Source: Stutzerimonas xanthomarina DSM 18231 (lineage in GTDB: Bacteria > Pseudomonadota > Gammaproteobacteria > Pseudomonadales > Pseudomonadaceae). Taken from it: 56,734 nt of DNA. The stretch is taken from positions 1 through 56,734 of the forward strand of contig NZ_FQXA01000010.1 of NCBI RefSeq assembly GCF_900129835.1. Direction: 5' to 3'. The notes beneath the pieces were generated by a model, which was not told the DNA's origin, did not search any database, and worked only from the letters and a program-made list of their open reading frames with translations. A program made the translations under genes and the position numbers. This document shows positions 14,662 through 22,551 of the stretch, piece after piece. Every line of letters starts with the position of its first letter. Within the stretch, counting starts at the first letter, position 1.

Positions 14662-16239
14662 TCAGATCGCGCGTTCGTTGAGTAGCCGGCCGATCTGCTC
14701 GGCCTGGCGCAGGGCCAGCGCGACGATGGTGAGGGTGGGGTTCTGGCCGCCGCTGGTGGTGAACTGGCTGCCATCGGAGACGAACAGGTTGGGGATGTCA
14801 TGGCTCTGGCCCCACTTGTTCACCACGCCGTCACGCGCCTTGGCGCTCATGCGGTTGGTGCCCATGTTGTGGCTGGCCGGGTAGGGCGGCAGCTCGATGA
14901 TGTCGGTGGCGCCGGCGGCCTCGTAGCACTTGGCGGTGGCGGCAACGCCGTGCTTGCGCATGGCGGCATCCATCGGGTGGTCGCTCTTGGTCACCACCGG
15001 AATCGGCAGGCCGTACTGGTCCTTTTCGCTGGCGTGCAGGGTGATGCGGTTGCTTTCCAGTGGCAGGTCCTCGCCACACAGCCAGACGCCGGACATGTGG
15101 TCGTACTTCTCCATCCGCGAGGTGAACTGGCGGCCCCAGCCTTGCGGTGTCGGGTCGAGGAAGGCGGAGAGGAAGGGCAGGCCGAGGGCGAGGATTTCCA
15201 GCCGATAGCCGCCGACGAAGCCGCGCGATGGGTCGTTGTAGGATTCGTCGGAGATGACTCCGGCGCAGGTGGTGCCGCGGTACATGTGCACCGGCTTGGG
15301 CATCACCGCGAAGATGCCGGCGGTGGTGTGGGTCATGTAGTTGCGCCCGACCTGGCCGGAGGAGTTCGCCAGCCCGTCGGGGAACATGGAGGAGGCAGAG
15401 TTGAGCAGCAGGCGCGGTGACTCGATGGAGTTGCCCGCCACGCAGACCACGCGGGCCTTCTGCCGCTGGATGTTGCCGTCGGCATCGGCATAGACCACGC
15501 CACTGGCGCGGCCCTTGGCGTCGTGTTCGATGCGCAGCACCATCGACTGCGGGCGCACCTCGCAATAACCGCTGGCTTCGGCGCGGGGAATGTCGGTGTA
15601 GAGCGTCGACCACTTCGCGCCCATCTTGCAGCCCTGCATGCAGAAGCCGATCTGCTGGCAGGCGGCGCGGTCGTCGTAGGGCTCGGTGTTGATCGCCATC
15701 GGCCCGGAGAGAATTTCCTTGTAGCCGACCCGCTTGGCGCCGGTGGCCAGCACTTTGAAGGAGTTGTGCCAGGGGTGATAGGCCATGCCGGTGCTCGGCC
15801 CGGTCACGCCCATGTGCTTCTCGGCCTTCTCATACCAGGGCGCCATCTCTTCCAGGGTCACCGGCCAATCGAGCAGGTTGGCGCCGGCGATGTCGCCGTT
15901 GATGCTCTGCATCTTGAATTCGAAGTCGCGAAAGCGCAGGGCGATGCCGGCCCAGTGCACCGTGCTGCCGCCGACCGCCTTGACGATCCACGCGGGCAGC
16001 GTCGGGTTGTTCTCGGCCAGGTGCCAGCCACCGGCGGCCTGGCGTTTGTCGAGCCAGGAGATCTTCTTGAACATCGCCCATTCGTCGTTTTCGATGTCGT
16101 CGAGGCTGAAGCGCTTGCCAGCTTCGAGCACCACGCTGCGAATCTTCTGTTTGGCCAACGCGTTGGCGAGCGTGCCGCCGCCTGCGCCGGAGCCGATGAT
16201 CACCACGACGCCATCGTCGTCCTGGGCAAAAGTTGCCAT
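14662..16239 (-). CDS. GMC-family FAD-dependent oxidoreductase (gluconate dehydrogenase alpha-like)
   Basis: 525 residues. The N-terminal FAD-binding motif GSGAGGGTLANALAKQ...VLEAG is intact, VHWAGIALRF covers the second GMC signature region, and the C-terminus has SHNMGTNRMS and SDGSQFTTSGGQNPTLTIVAL with the catalytic His/Asn zone. This resembles the large subunit of membrane-bound gluconate/sorbitol-type dehydrogenases. It has no signal peptide, but its partner gene at 16289-16792 has a Tat-type one, so co-export is likely. Three Cys at 'CQQIGFCMQGCKMGAKW' could bind a 3Fe-4S cluster as in related FAD dehydrogenases. Alcohol substrate unknown. Confidence 0.88.
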   Translation of the reverse strand: MATFAQDDDGVVVIIGSGAGGGTLANALAKQKIRSVVLEAGKRFSLDDIENDEWAMFKKISWLDKRQAAGGWHLAENNPTLPAWIVKAVGGSTVHWAGIALRFRDFEFKMQSINGDIAGANLLDWPVTLEEMAPWYEKAEKHMGVTGPSTGMAYHPWHNSFKVLATGAKRVGYKEILSGPMAINTEPYDDRAACQQIGFCMQGCKMGAKWSTLYTDIPRAEASGYCEVRPQSMVLRIEHDAKGRASGVVYADADGNIQRQKARVVCVAGNSIESPRLLLNSASSMFPDGLANSSGQVGRNYMTHTTAGIFAVMPKPVHMYRGTTCAGVISDESYNDPSRGFVGGYRLEILALGLPFLSAFLDPTPQGWGRQFTSRMEKYDHMSGVWLCGEDLPLESNRITLHASEKDQYGLPIPVVTKSDHPMDAAMRKHGVAATAKCYEAAGATDIIELPPYPASHNMGTNRMSAKARDGVVNKWGQSHDIPNLFVSDGSQFTTSGGQNPTLTIVALALRQAEQIGRLLNERAI

Positions 16240-16260
16240 GGGATATTCCTCGTCTTGTTC

Positions 16261-16268
16261 TTGTTGTT
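16261..16268 (-). promoter_or_regulatory. Candidate Hfq/Crc site before the GMC oxidoreductase
   Basis: AACAACAA, continuing as AGAACAAGA down to 16253, lies directly upstream of the GAGGAA Shine-Dalgarno of the GMC gene. It fits the AAnAAnAA consensus of Hfq/Crc targets in pseudomonads. Function inferred. Confidence 0.5.
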
Positions 16269-16288
16269 ATCCCGCGTGGGCGGGGTGC

Positions 16289-16792
16289 TCAGAGCCAGTT
16301 CAGGTCGTTGAAGCCGCGGTTGACGTATCCGCCGTATTCCCAGGACGAACCCTCGTAGCCGAACAGCGGGAATAGCGCCTTGTTGTCGTACAGGCCGAAC
16401 ATCAGGCTGCTGCGCACGGCCTTGAAGAAGGGGGTGTTTTCGATGTCGGTCAGTAGGGCCACGCGCTCGGCCTCGTCGAGCTGTTCGAATGGCGAACCAT
16501 GGACCTGGCGCGCCTGCTGCTGCAGTCCGTCCAGGCCGCGAGCGACCAGGGCCGGCTGCTCGTCCACCAGGCCGAGCAGGGGCTGCACGTAGTGGTGGTC
16601 GCTGATGAACGTGTGGGGGAAGACGTCACGGCCCATGCGCAGCAGGCCATCGGGCAGGTCTGGCAGGCGTTCCTCGGCGAGCAGGTTCACCGGGATCAGT
16701 TGCGACAGGCTGAGTGCCAGCAAGGACTGGCCGGAAATGGAAAGAAAGCGTCGCCGGTTTAGCGTGCCCTGCGGGCGAGCTGAATCGTGCAT
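16289..16792 (-). CDS. Gluconate 2-dehydrogenase subunit 3-like small subunit with Tat signal
   Basis: 167 residues. NRRRFLSISGQSLLALSLSQ at residues 12-31 is a twin-arginine-type signal followed by a hydrophobic stretch. The rest matches the gluconate 2-dehydrogenase subunit 3 family, which accompanies GMC flavoproteins and carries them across the membrane. It is the first gene of the operon; AGGAG lies seven bases before the ATG and a sigma-54 promoter about 95 bp upstream. No dihaem cytochrome c subunit, the usual third member, is encoded next to it, so the electron acceptor must be elsewhere. Confidence 0.85.
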   Translation of the reverse strand: MHDSARPQGTLNRRRFLSISGQSLLALSLSQLIPVNLLAEERLPDLPDGLLRMGRDVFPHTFISDHHYVQPLLGLVDEQPALVARGLDGLQQQARQVHGSPFEQLDEAERVALLTDIENTPFFKAVRSSLMFGLYDNKALFPLFGYEGSSWEYGGYVNRGFNDLNWL

Positions 16793-16883
16793 GACATAGC
16801 TCCTGATTATTACCGGCAGTTCCGTGGTGCTCGGAATGCTGGCGATCTTGTTATGCGAAGAGTTTGTTCCGCAAAACAGTAGG

Positions 16884-16899
16884 AGCAGTTGTCATGCCA
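16884..16899 (-). promoter_or_regulatory. Sigma-54 (-24/-12) promoter of the acetoin-like operon
   Basis: On the minus strand this reads TGGCATGACAACTGCT, matching TGGCAC-N5-TTGCW with the invariant GG and GC doublets 10 bp apart. Transcription would start near 16873, about 80 bp before the first gene at 16792. The divergently encoded AcoR-type protein is a sigma-54 activator, which supports it strongly. Confidence 0.85.
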
Positions 16900-16981
16900 A
16901 CTTTTAGTGAGAGCTTCAGATGTTTGTAATAGATTGATAAATATGGTTTTTTGTTAACTCTACGGTGCTTATGTATTTAAT

Positions 16982-17031
16982 GTGTAAAGCGCTTTAGGCG
17001 TTACACCTGTAAAGCGCTGTAAAGCGTTTTA
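16982..17031. promoter_or_regulatory. Two tandem dyads, probable AcoR-type upstream activating sequence
   Basis: Dyad 1 spans 16982-17006 (GTGTAAAGC ... GCGTTACAC, one mismatch) and dyad 2 starts at 17008 (CTGTAAAGCGC ... GCGTTTTACAG, one mismatch) and ends near 17034. The shared half-site is TGTAAAGCG. They lie about 85-135 bp upstream of the -24 element, the typical distance for sigma-54 activator sites, and also upstream of acoR itself, so autoregulation is possible. A further TAAAGCG half-site is at about 17131. Confidence 0.75.
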
Positions 17032-17188
17032 CAGTACCGCGACAAACAATATGCACAGACAAAGTACTTCTAAAGTTCAGGCTGGTCTGTCCGGGTCAAT
17101 GGTTTATCCTTCGTTTATTGCAAAACAATAAAGCGTTTCACTGGAGTCGCCTGCGCTCGGTCTGGCGCGAGCACTTCGAGGAGGAGGC

Positions 17189-19120
17189 ATGAATCTGCTA
17201 TCCGGTCCGGTCAGCCATATCGACGCGGTGCTTTCGCTGGCCAATGCGCCGCACCTGCCAGGTGATCGTGATCCGATCATCGCGCGCTCCTGGCACCGCT
17301 GTGTGCACGACTACGGCCTGGATCCGGCGCGACCTGCCGAAGCCCGATTCGTCCCGCGGCAGGTGCTGCGCGAACATCAGGATCAGGCCGACGAGCTGAT
17401 CAATGTCGCCCGCGCCGGCGTCGAGCAGCTCTACCGGCAGATCGCCGAACTGGGTTACGTGATCCTGCTGACCGACAACCGCGGCATCGCCGTGCAGTTT
17501 CTCGGTGACCCGGCAGACGAAAAGGCGCATCGCAAGACCGGTCTGTTCCTCGGTTCGGACTGGGGCGAAGACCATGCCGGCACCTGCGCAGTCGGCACCT
17601 GCATCAAGGAGCAGCTGGCGCTCACCTGTCACCAGCAGGATCATTTCAGCGTTTGGCACACCAATCTCACCTGTACCGCTGTGCCCATGTTCAACCCGCA
17701 CGGGCAGTTGCTGGCCGTGCTGGATATTTCGGCGCTGCACTCACCACCGACCAAGGATTCCCAGACCTTCGCCCTGCAGCTGGTCAAGCAGTACGCGCGG
17801 ATGATCGAGGATGCCTATTTCATGCGCGTCTATCGCGAGCGGCCGATCCTCTGTTTCGACGGTTCCCGCGAGTTTGTCCTGATCAACCGCCGCTACCTGC
17901 TGGCGCTGGGTGACGATGGCGAGCTGCTTGCCGGCAACACCGCCGCCCGCGGTCTGCTGGCCGAACACGGGCTGATGACACCGGGGCCCTTCGGCACCCT
18001 GGCGCAGGCGCGGATCGATCAGCTCTTCGACTGCGAGCTGAGCGATGTGCTGAGCATTCCCTACGGCAGTCACGATCAGGTCCGCGCGTTTCGTACCCAT
18101 CGGCACCAGCTGTTCTTTGCTGCATTGATGGAGCCGCGGCGCCAGGCAGCGGAGCCCGTCGAGCGTAGCGCGCCCGGTGGGCATGCCGCGCTCGATGCGC
18201 TGGCCGACGACGACCCGGTGATGCGCAAGATGCTCGCCCGCGCCAAGCGACTGTGCAGCGAGCCGCTGAACGTGCTGCTCAATGGCGAAACCGGCACCGG
18301 CAAGGAACGGCTGGCGAAGGCGCTGCATGAAAGCGGTTGCCGGCGCAGCGAACCCTTCGTGGCAATCAACTGCGGCGCGATGCCCGAGTCTCTGATCGAG
18401 AGCGAGCTGTTCGGCTACGCCCCCGGCACCTTTACCGGCGCGCGCAGCAAGGGCATGTGCGGGCTGATCCAGCAGGCCGATGGCGGCACGCTGTTCCTCG
18501 ACGAAATTGGCGACATGCCGCTGCACTTGCAGACCCGGCTGTTGCGGGTGCTGGCCGAGCAGGAAGTGATGCCGCTGGGTGCCGAGAAACCGGTGAAGGT
18601 GGATATCCGCGTGGTCGCCGCCAGCCACCGCGACCTGCGGCAGATGGTCGAGAGCGGGGCGTTTCGCGAGGACCTGTTCTACCGCCTGAACGGCGCGTCG
18701 CTGAAGCTGCCTCCGCTGCGCGAGCGTGCCGACAAGGGCTTTCTCATCGAGCGGGTGTTCGCCGAACTCGCCGAGGGCCGGCCGGGCAATCCGCATCTGC
18801 GTGGCGATGCCATGAGTGCACTGCTGGCTTATCCCTGGCCGGGCAACATCCGCGAGCTGCGTAACGCATTGCAGTACGCGCTGGCGACCTGTGAGGATGA
18901 CGAGATCACAGTGCAGGACCTGCCGGATGAATGTCTGCCACCGATTCTGGCGCGCTGTCGTCAGTCGGCGGCTCCGTCCGAACCCGAGTCGGTGACGGCA
19001 CTGCGCGAGCAGCTGCGCCGGCATCGCTGGAATGTCAGCGCGGTGGCTAGGGAGCTGGGCGTGTCGCGCCCGACGGTGTACCGGCGCATGCGCGTGCTGG
19101 GGATCGAAGCGCCGGTATGA
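17189..19120 (+). CDS. acoR: AcoR-type sigma-54-dependent transcriptional activator
   Basis: 643 residues, the usual length of acetoin catabolism regulators. The N-terminal part has a GAF-like sensor domain (about residues 80-210), then a central AAA+ domain with Walker A GETGTGKE, the sigma-54 contact loop GTFTGA (Thr for the usual Ala), Walker B GGTLFLDEIGDMPL, and a C-terminal Fis-type HTH (WNVSAVARELGVSRPTVYRR). It starts behind GAGGAGG. Divergent from the GMC/E1/E2 operon and sharing the intergenic region with a -24/-12 promoter. Acetoin as effector is inferred from family resemblance. Confidence 0.9.
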   Translation: MNLLSGPVSHIDAVLSLANAPHLPGDRDPIIARSWHRCVHDYGLDPARPAEARFVPRQVLREHQDQADELINVARAGVEQLYRQIAELGYVILLTDNRGIAVQFLGDPADEKAHRKTGLFLGSDWGEDHAGTCAVGTCIKEQLALTCHQQDHFSVWHTNLTCTAVPMFNPHGQLLAVLDISALHSPPTKDSQTFALQLVKQYARMIEDAYFMRVYRERPILCFDGSREFVLINRRYLLALGDDGELLAGNTAARGLLAEHGLMTPGPFGTLAQARIDQLFDCELSDVLSIPYGSHDQVRAFRTHRHQLFFAALMEPRRQAAEPVERSAPGGHAALDALADDDPVMRKMLARAKRLCSEPLNVLLNGETGTGKERLAKALHESGCRRSEPFVAINCGAMPESLIESELFGYAPGTFTGARSKGMCGLIQQADGGTLFLDEIGDMPLHLQTRLLRVLAEQEVMPLGAEKPVKVDIRVVAASHRDLRQMVESGAFREDLFYRLNGASLKLPPLRERADKGFLIERVFAELAEGRPGNPHLRGDAMSALLAYPWPGNIRELRNALQYALATCEDDEITVQDLPDECLPPILARCRQSAAPSEPESVTALREQLRRHRWNVSAVARELGVSRPTVYRRMRVLGIEAPV

Positions 19121-19134
19121 CTGGCGCCAGGGCT

Positions 19135-20296
19135 CTACTCGCTGACCGGCTGTTCCGCCGGCGAGGCTTTTTCAGCGGCGATATCGAAGGCGATGCTCCT
19201 GTTGTGCAGTGGGTAGGGCTGGTGCACCAGTGCCTTGATGTTGGCTTCGGCAGGCATGAGGTCGGGCAGGTATTCGTAGGTGGCGTCGGCGCGCATCGGG
19301 TCGCTGTCGCGCGGCTGGCCAGCGCCGCCGACCTGGTGGCTGGCGTAGCTAATGCGTGGCTGACCGCTGAGACCGCGACCGGCGTGCAGGCGCACGACGA
19401 TGTCGACGGCTTCGACGGGCACTTCGCCGTTGTCGTCACGCAGCACGAAACCCTTGTTCTTCACATCGCGGGCCTGATGGCCGAGGTACGGCTGGTCGAA
19501 CGCCAATGGCGGGTGCGGCACGTGGTAATCGATCAGCACGTCGCGGCCGTCCACCGTGGCCTGGCGCGGTGCGAGCGGAGTCCAGCCCTTACGCTCGATG
19601 ACGACGCGATGGTAGACCTTGCCGAGCATCTGGCCGAACCAGCGATAGCCGTTCGCCGACAGGTGCACGCCCTTGTCGGTGGAGGGGTAGACCGGGCCGA
19701 ACAGCTTTTCGAGAGCTGGGCGATGGAGCGACCCGAGGTCGAGGCGTTGCTGGCGACGAACAGGTGATCCGGATCGGTGTCGCGGCCGAGGTGGTGCAGG
19801 TAGAGCCGGCGTGCCATGTTCAGCGCGCCGACTTTCACCGATTCGCCTTCTTCCTGCGCCTGCGGCGCGAGCTTGCCGACCTTTTCTGCATCGAGCACCA
19901 CGGCCGCGTTGCTCTTCTGCTGAACCACGGCGCGCAACGGCGTGAAGGCCGCTTCGCCCACCGGTTTGAACGCCGCGCCGCTGAACGCAGCCGAGCGTGG
20001 CGACTGGCCGAGCATGAGGTTGTCGTAGCGCGGTGCCACCGAGAGCGCTGGCCAGCCTTCGGCGGCGGAGGCGAGCGACTGGCGGTAGGTGATGATGTGG
20101 TTGTACTTGCTTTCCAGCGGCTGGGTCAGCTCGTTCGGCTTGGCCAGGAGCTCAGCGGTCAACGCTTGTTCTCGGCGCCGCGGGCGGCCAGCTGCGCCTC
20201 TGTTTCGGTCGCCAGGCTAGGCGTGGCCAGGGCGAGCAGGAGTGCGGCGGCGAGGGTGCTGTGCAGGATCGTCGGTTGATCAGGGCGATGGGGCAT
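19135..20296 (-). pseudogene. Frameshifted secreted SGNH/sialate-O-acetylesterase-like hydrolase
   Basis: The frame opens at 20296 with a clear signal peptide (hydrophobic STLAAALLLALATPSLA) but stops at 20159-20161. Coding sequence continues in a second frame (TAELLAKPNELTQPLESKYN ... FVASNASTSGRSIAQLS) and, after a second slip near 19705-19718, in a third (KLFGPVYPSTDKGVHLSANG ... PAEQPVSE) to a TAG at 19135. Both breaks are repaired by adding one base. YRQSL would be the Ser block and TDKGVHLS the Asp-x-x-His block of an SGNH esterase. The span between the two blocks is short for this fold, so an internal deletion at the second break is likely. Convergent with acoR, 14 bp away. Confidence 0.75.
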
Positions 20297-20541
20297 GAAG
20301 TTGTTCCGGATGCGCTGGGCAGTTTCGTGCGGCTGCCTGCGGGCGAGCCGTGGACAATTGGCGAACGCGCTTTCAACAATACCGCAGGAGGTTAGTTTGC
20401 CCCGTAACGCCCAATGGCGGATTGGCTATGCTGTCGCGCATCCGGGCGGAGGCAGCGATGCGCAGCAGGCTTCGGCAGGTCGAACGATGCCGCTGCCGGC
20501 CGTTCCCATGCACGTCATCCCGTTACCAGAGGAGAATTCCA

Positions 20542-21552
20542 ATGAGCCACAAAGCCATATTCGTACAGCCCGGCGGCGGTTATGACCGGGTCATCGTCGG
20601 CACCAGCGAGGCCCCCAGGCCAGAGGTCGGCGAGATTACCGTGCGCCTGCGCGCCAACTCGCTCAACTACCACGACTTCGCGGTGGTCAGCGGCATGTGG
20701 GGGCCGAGCGAGCCGCGCATTCCCATGGCCGATGGTGCGGGTGAAGTAGTGGCGGTGGGCGCGGGCGTGAGTGAGTTCGTTGTTGGTGATGCGGTGGTCA
20801 GCACCTTCTTCCCCGACTGGCTGGCCGGTGACCCGCTGATCGAAGGCTTCGCCACGGTGCCTGGCGATGGCGTCGATGGCTATGCCCGTGAGATGGTCTC
20901 CGCTCGTGCCACCTCGTTCACTCATGCACCCAAGGGCTACAGCCATGCCGAGGCGTCAACCCTGACCACCGCCGGCGTCACTGCCTGGCGTGCGCTGATG
21001 TCCGACGGCAGGCTCAAACCCGGCGACAGCGTACTGATCCAGGGAACCGGCGGCGTTTCCATCTTTGCCCTGCAGTTCGCCAAGATGGCCGGCGCCACGG
21101 TCATCGCCACCTCGTCCAGCGATACCAAGCTGGAGCGCCTGCGCGAGATGGGCGCTGATCACCTGATCAACTACCGCAGCACACCGGCCTGGGGCGAGAC
21201 GGTGCGTCAGCTCACCGACGGCCGCGGCGTCGACCACGTGATCGAAGTGGGCGGCCCGGCAACGCTGGAGCAGTCGATGGTAGCCGCGCGCATCGGCGGG
21301 CATATCTCGGTCATCGGTATCCTCACCGGTGTTGCCGGCGAGCTGCCGCTGGTACCGGCGCTGGTGCGCCAGCTGCGTCTGCAAGGCGTGCTGGTGGGCA
21401 GCCGTGCGCACCAGCAAGAGATGATCCGCGCCATCGATGCCAACGGCATCCGCCCGGTGATCGACAAGCACTTCGCGGTGGACGATATCGTCGAGGCGTT
21501 CCGTTACCAGGAAACCAACCAGCACTTCGGCAAGATCTGCCTGGATATCTAA
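20542..21552 (+). CDS. Zinc-independent MDR-family alcohol dehydrogenase / quinone oxidoreductase-like
   Basis: 336 residues of the medium-chain dehydrogenase/reductase superfamily without the zinc-binding cysteines of classical ADHs. RANSLNYHDFAVVSG is in the N-terminal GroES-like domain; LTTAGVTAWRALM and GDSVLIQGTGGVSIFALQFA form the Rossmann NAD(P)-binding region, and GADHLINYRS follows. The start at 20542 is preceded by AGAGGAGA at 20528-20535. The frame is open further upstream, but that region overlaps the promoter side of the broken esterase. Substrate unknown; annotations in this branch are usually 'NAD(P)-dependent alcohol dehydrogenase'. Confidence 0.88.
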   Translation: MSHKAIFVQPGGGYDRVIVGTSEAPRPEVGEITVRLRANSLNYHDFAVVSGMWGPSEPRIPMADGAGEVVAVGAGVSEFVVGDAVVSTFFPDWLAGDPLIEGFATVPGDGVDGYAREMVSARATSFTHAPKGYSHAEASTLTTAGVTAWRALMSDGRLKPGDSVLIQGTGGVSIFALQFAKMAGATVIATSSSDTKLERLREMGADHLINYRSTPAWGETVRQLTDGRGVDHVIEVGGPATLEQSMVAARIGGHISVIGILTGVAGELPLVPALVRQLRLQGVLVGSRAHQQEMIRAIDANGIRPVIDKHFAVDDIVEAFRYQETNQHFGKICLDI

Positions 21553-21769
21553 GGCATGAATCGGCGGCAGCAGCGTTGTAATGTACGGTAACGCTGCCGA
21601 CGATGCTCGCCCATGACGCTCGGAAACCTGTCTATTTCTGCAACGCTATCTGCCCGACGCACTGGCCAATGTTGCTCATAAGTCCGGCGGCTGTTTCATG
21701 GTCGCGGCTGCCATCCGGGCTTCGAACAGTTGACCGTCCTTGACGACTTACCAATTGGTATATGGTTCA

Positions 21770-21793
21770 TTAACGCTTAACGTTAAGGGTTAA
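21770..21793. promoter_or_regulatory. 24-bp dyad, likely HigA operator
   Basis: An inverted repeat with only one mismatched pair, centred on the perfect palindrome CTTAACGTTAAG (21776-21787), immediately before the higB start. Type II toxin-antitoxin operons are usually autorepressed by the antitoxin at such sites. A TTGACG at 21740-21745 may be the -35 element. Confidence 0.65.
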
Positions 21794-21796
21794 AGC

Positions 21797-22074
21797 TTGA
21801 TTCTGAGTTTCAGGTGTGATGAAACCCGGACGTTGTTCGAGTCAGGAGCTCCCGCCGTTGGGGAAACATCCTGAACGTCGCGACTAGAAAGCTCGCGATG
21901 CTCAATGCGGCAACGGAGCTGCGAGATCTACGCTCCCCGCCGGGCAACAGATTGGAAGCATTGCAAGGCAACCGGGCAGGGCAACATAGCATCAGGATCA
22001 ACGACCAACGGCGAATCTGCTTTGTCTGGACAGACGCAGGCCCCACGCAGGTTGAAATAGTCGATTACCACTGA
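21797..22074 (+). pseudogene. higB: higB toxin with a frameshift (RelE/HigB mRNA interferase family)
   Basis: Starting at TTG 21797 the frame reads LILSFRCDETRTLFESGAP and then goes out of frame, stopping at TGA about eight codons later. From about 21854 the next frame reads RRWGNILNVATRKLAML ... INDQRRICFVWTDAGPTQVEIVDYH to the stop at 22072-22074. These are the two halves of a 92-residue HigB toxin. Adding one base in the CCC run at 21851-21853 restores the frame. The catalytic-region residues of the fold are all in the second half. It sits 12 bp before higA. Either a true inactivating deletion or a sequencing error in a C run. Confidence 0.85.
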
Positions 22075-22086
22075 GGAGGTGGCTAC

Positions 22087-22392
22087 ATGGCAATTAACGG
22101 CATGCGCCCCGTTCACCCGGGTGAAGTGTTGCGCGAAGAGTTTCTAGAGCCGCTGGGCATCACTCCCGCTGCGCTTGCTCGTGCGCTACGTGTCTCGGCC
22201 CCGACCATTAATGACATCGTGCGTGAGCGTCGCGGGATAACGGCTGATACCGCAATTCGCCTGGGCCGCTACTTCGACACATCCGCACAGTTCTGGATGA
22301 ACCTGCAGTCGGACTACGCTCTAGCGACTACCTATGCAGCGAATGGCGAAGAGATCGAGCATGAAATCGAGCCGCTGCGAGCTACTGGTTAA
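22087..22392 (+). CDS. higA: HigA-family antitoxin (XRE HTH)
   Basis: 101 residues. MRPVHPGEVLREEFLEPLGI is the HigA/VapI signature; the HTH is ITPAALARALRVSAPTINDI, followed by the typical FWMNLQSDYAL segment. An excellent GAGGAGGTG lies before the ATG. It normally neutralises HigB and represses the operon. Here the toxin gene upstream is frameshifted, so HigA may persist as a solitary DNA-binding regulator. An in-frame ATG six codons downstream (MRPVHPG) is a possible alternative start. Confidence 0.93.
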   Translation: MAINGMRPVHPGEVLREEFLEPLGITPAALARALRVSAPTINDIVRERRGITADTAIRLGRYFDTSAQFWMNLQSDYALATTYAANGEEIEHEIEPLRATG

Positions 22393-22436
22393 CCGCGAAG
22401 GCGCGGTGTAGCCATCCTGTAGTCATCGAGCGCAAC

Positions 22437-22466
22437 AAAAAAAGGCCTACCTTTCGGTAAGCCTTT
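22437..22466 (-). terminator. Rho-independent terminator of tRNA-Met (probably bidirectional)
   Basis: AAAGGCCTACC (22441-22451) pairs with GGTAAGCCTTT (22456-22466) around a 4-nt loop, with one G-U pair. On the minus strand a run of seven U follows. U-rich sequence on the plus side may also stop transcripts from higA. Confidence 0.85.
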
Positions 22467-22474
22467 GTTTTGTT

Positions 22475-22551
22475 TGGTGGCTACGCAGGGACTTGAACCC
22501 CGGACCCCAGCATTATGAATGCTATGCTCTAACCAACTGAGCTACGTAGCC
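22475..22551 (-). tRNA. tRNA-Met (CAT), elongator
   Basis: 77 nt including an encoded CCA (forward TGG at 22475-22477). The acceptor stem GGCTACG/CGTAGCC is perfect, the anticodon loop is TTCATAA (anticodon CAT), and the T-loop TTCAAGT and D-arm GCTC/GAGC are canonical. The first pair G-C and lack of the C1-A72 mismatch indicate an elongator rather than an initiator tRNA. Confidence 0.96.

Noticed and set aside
16980..17035. Short CRISPR-like or REP repeat array
   Set aside because: Only two dyads with a few half-sites are present, and their placement upstream of a sigma-54 promoter fits operator sites better.
21810..22046. Minus-strand 78-codon frame over higB
   Set aside because: The plus strand encodes both halves of HigB in readable form; the minus-strand frame is a shadow.
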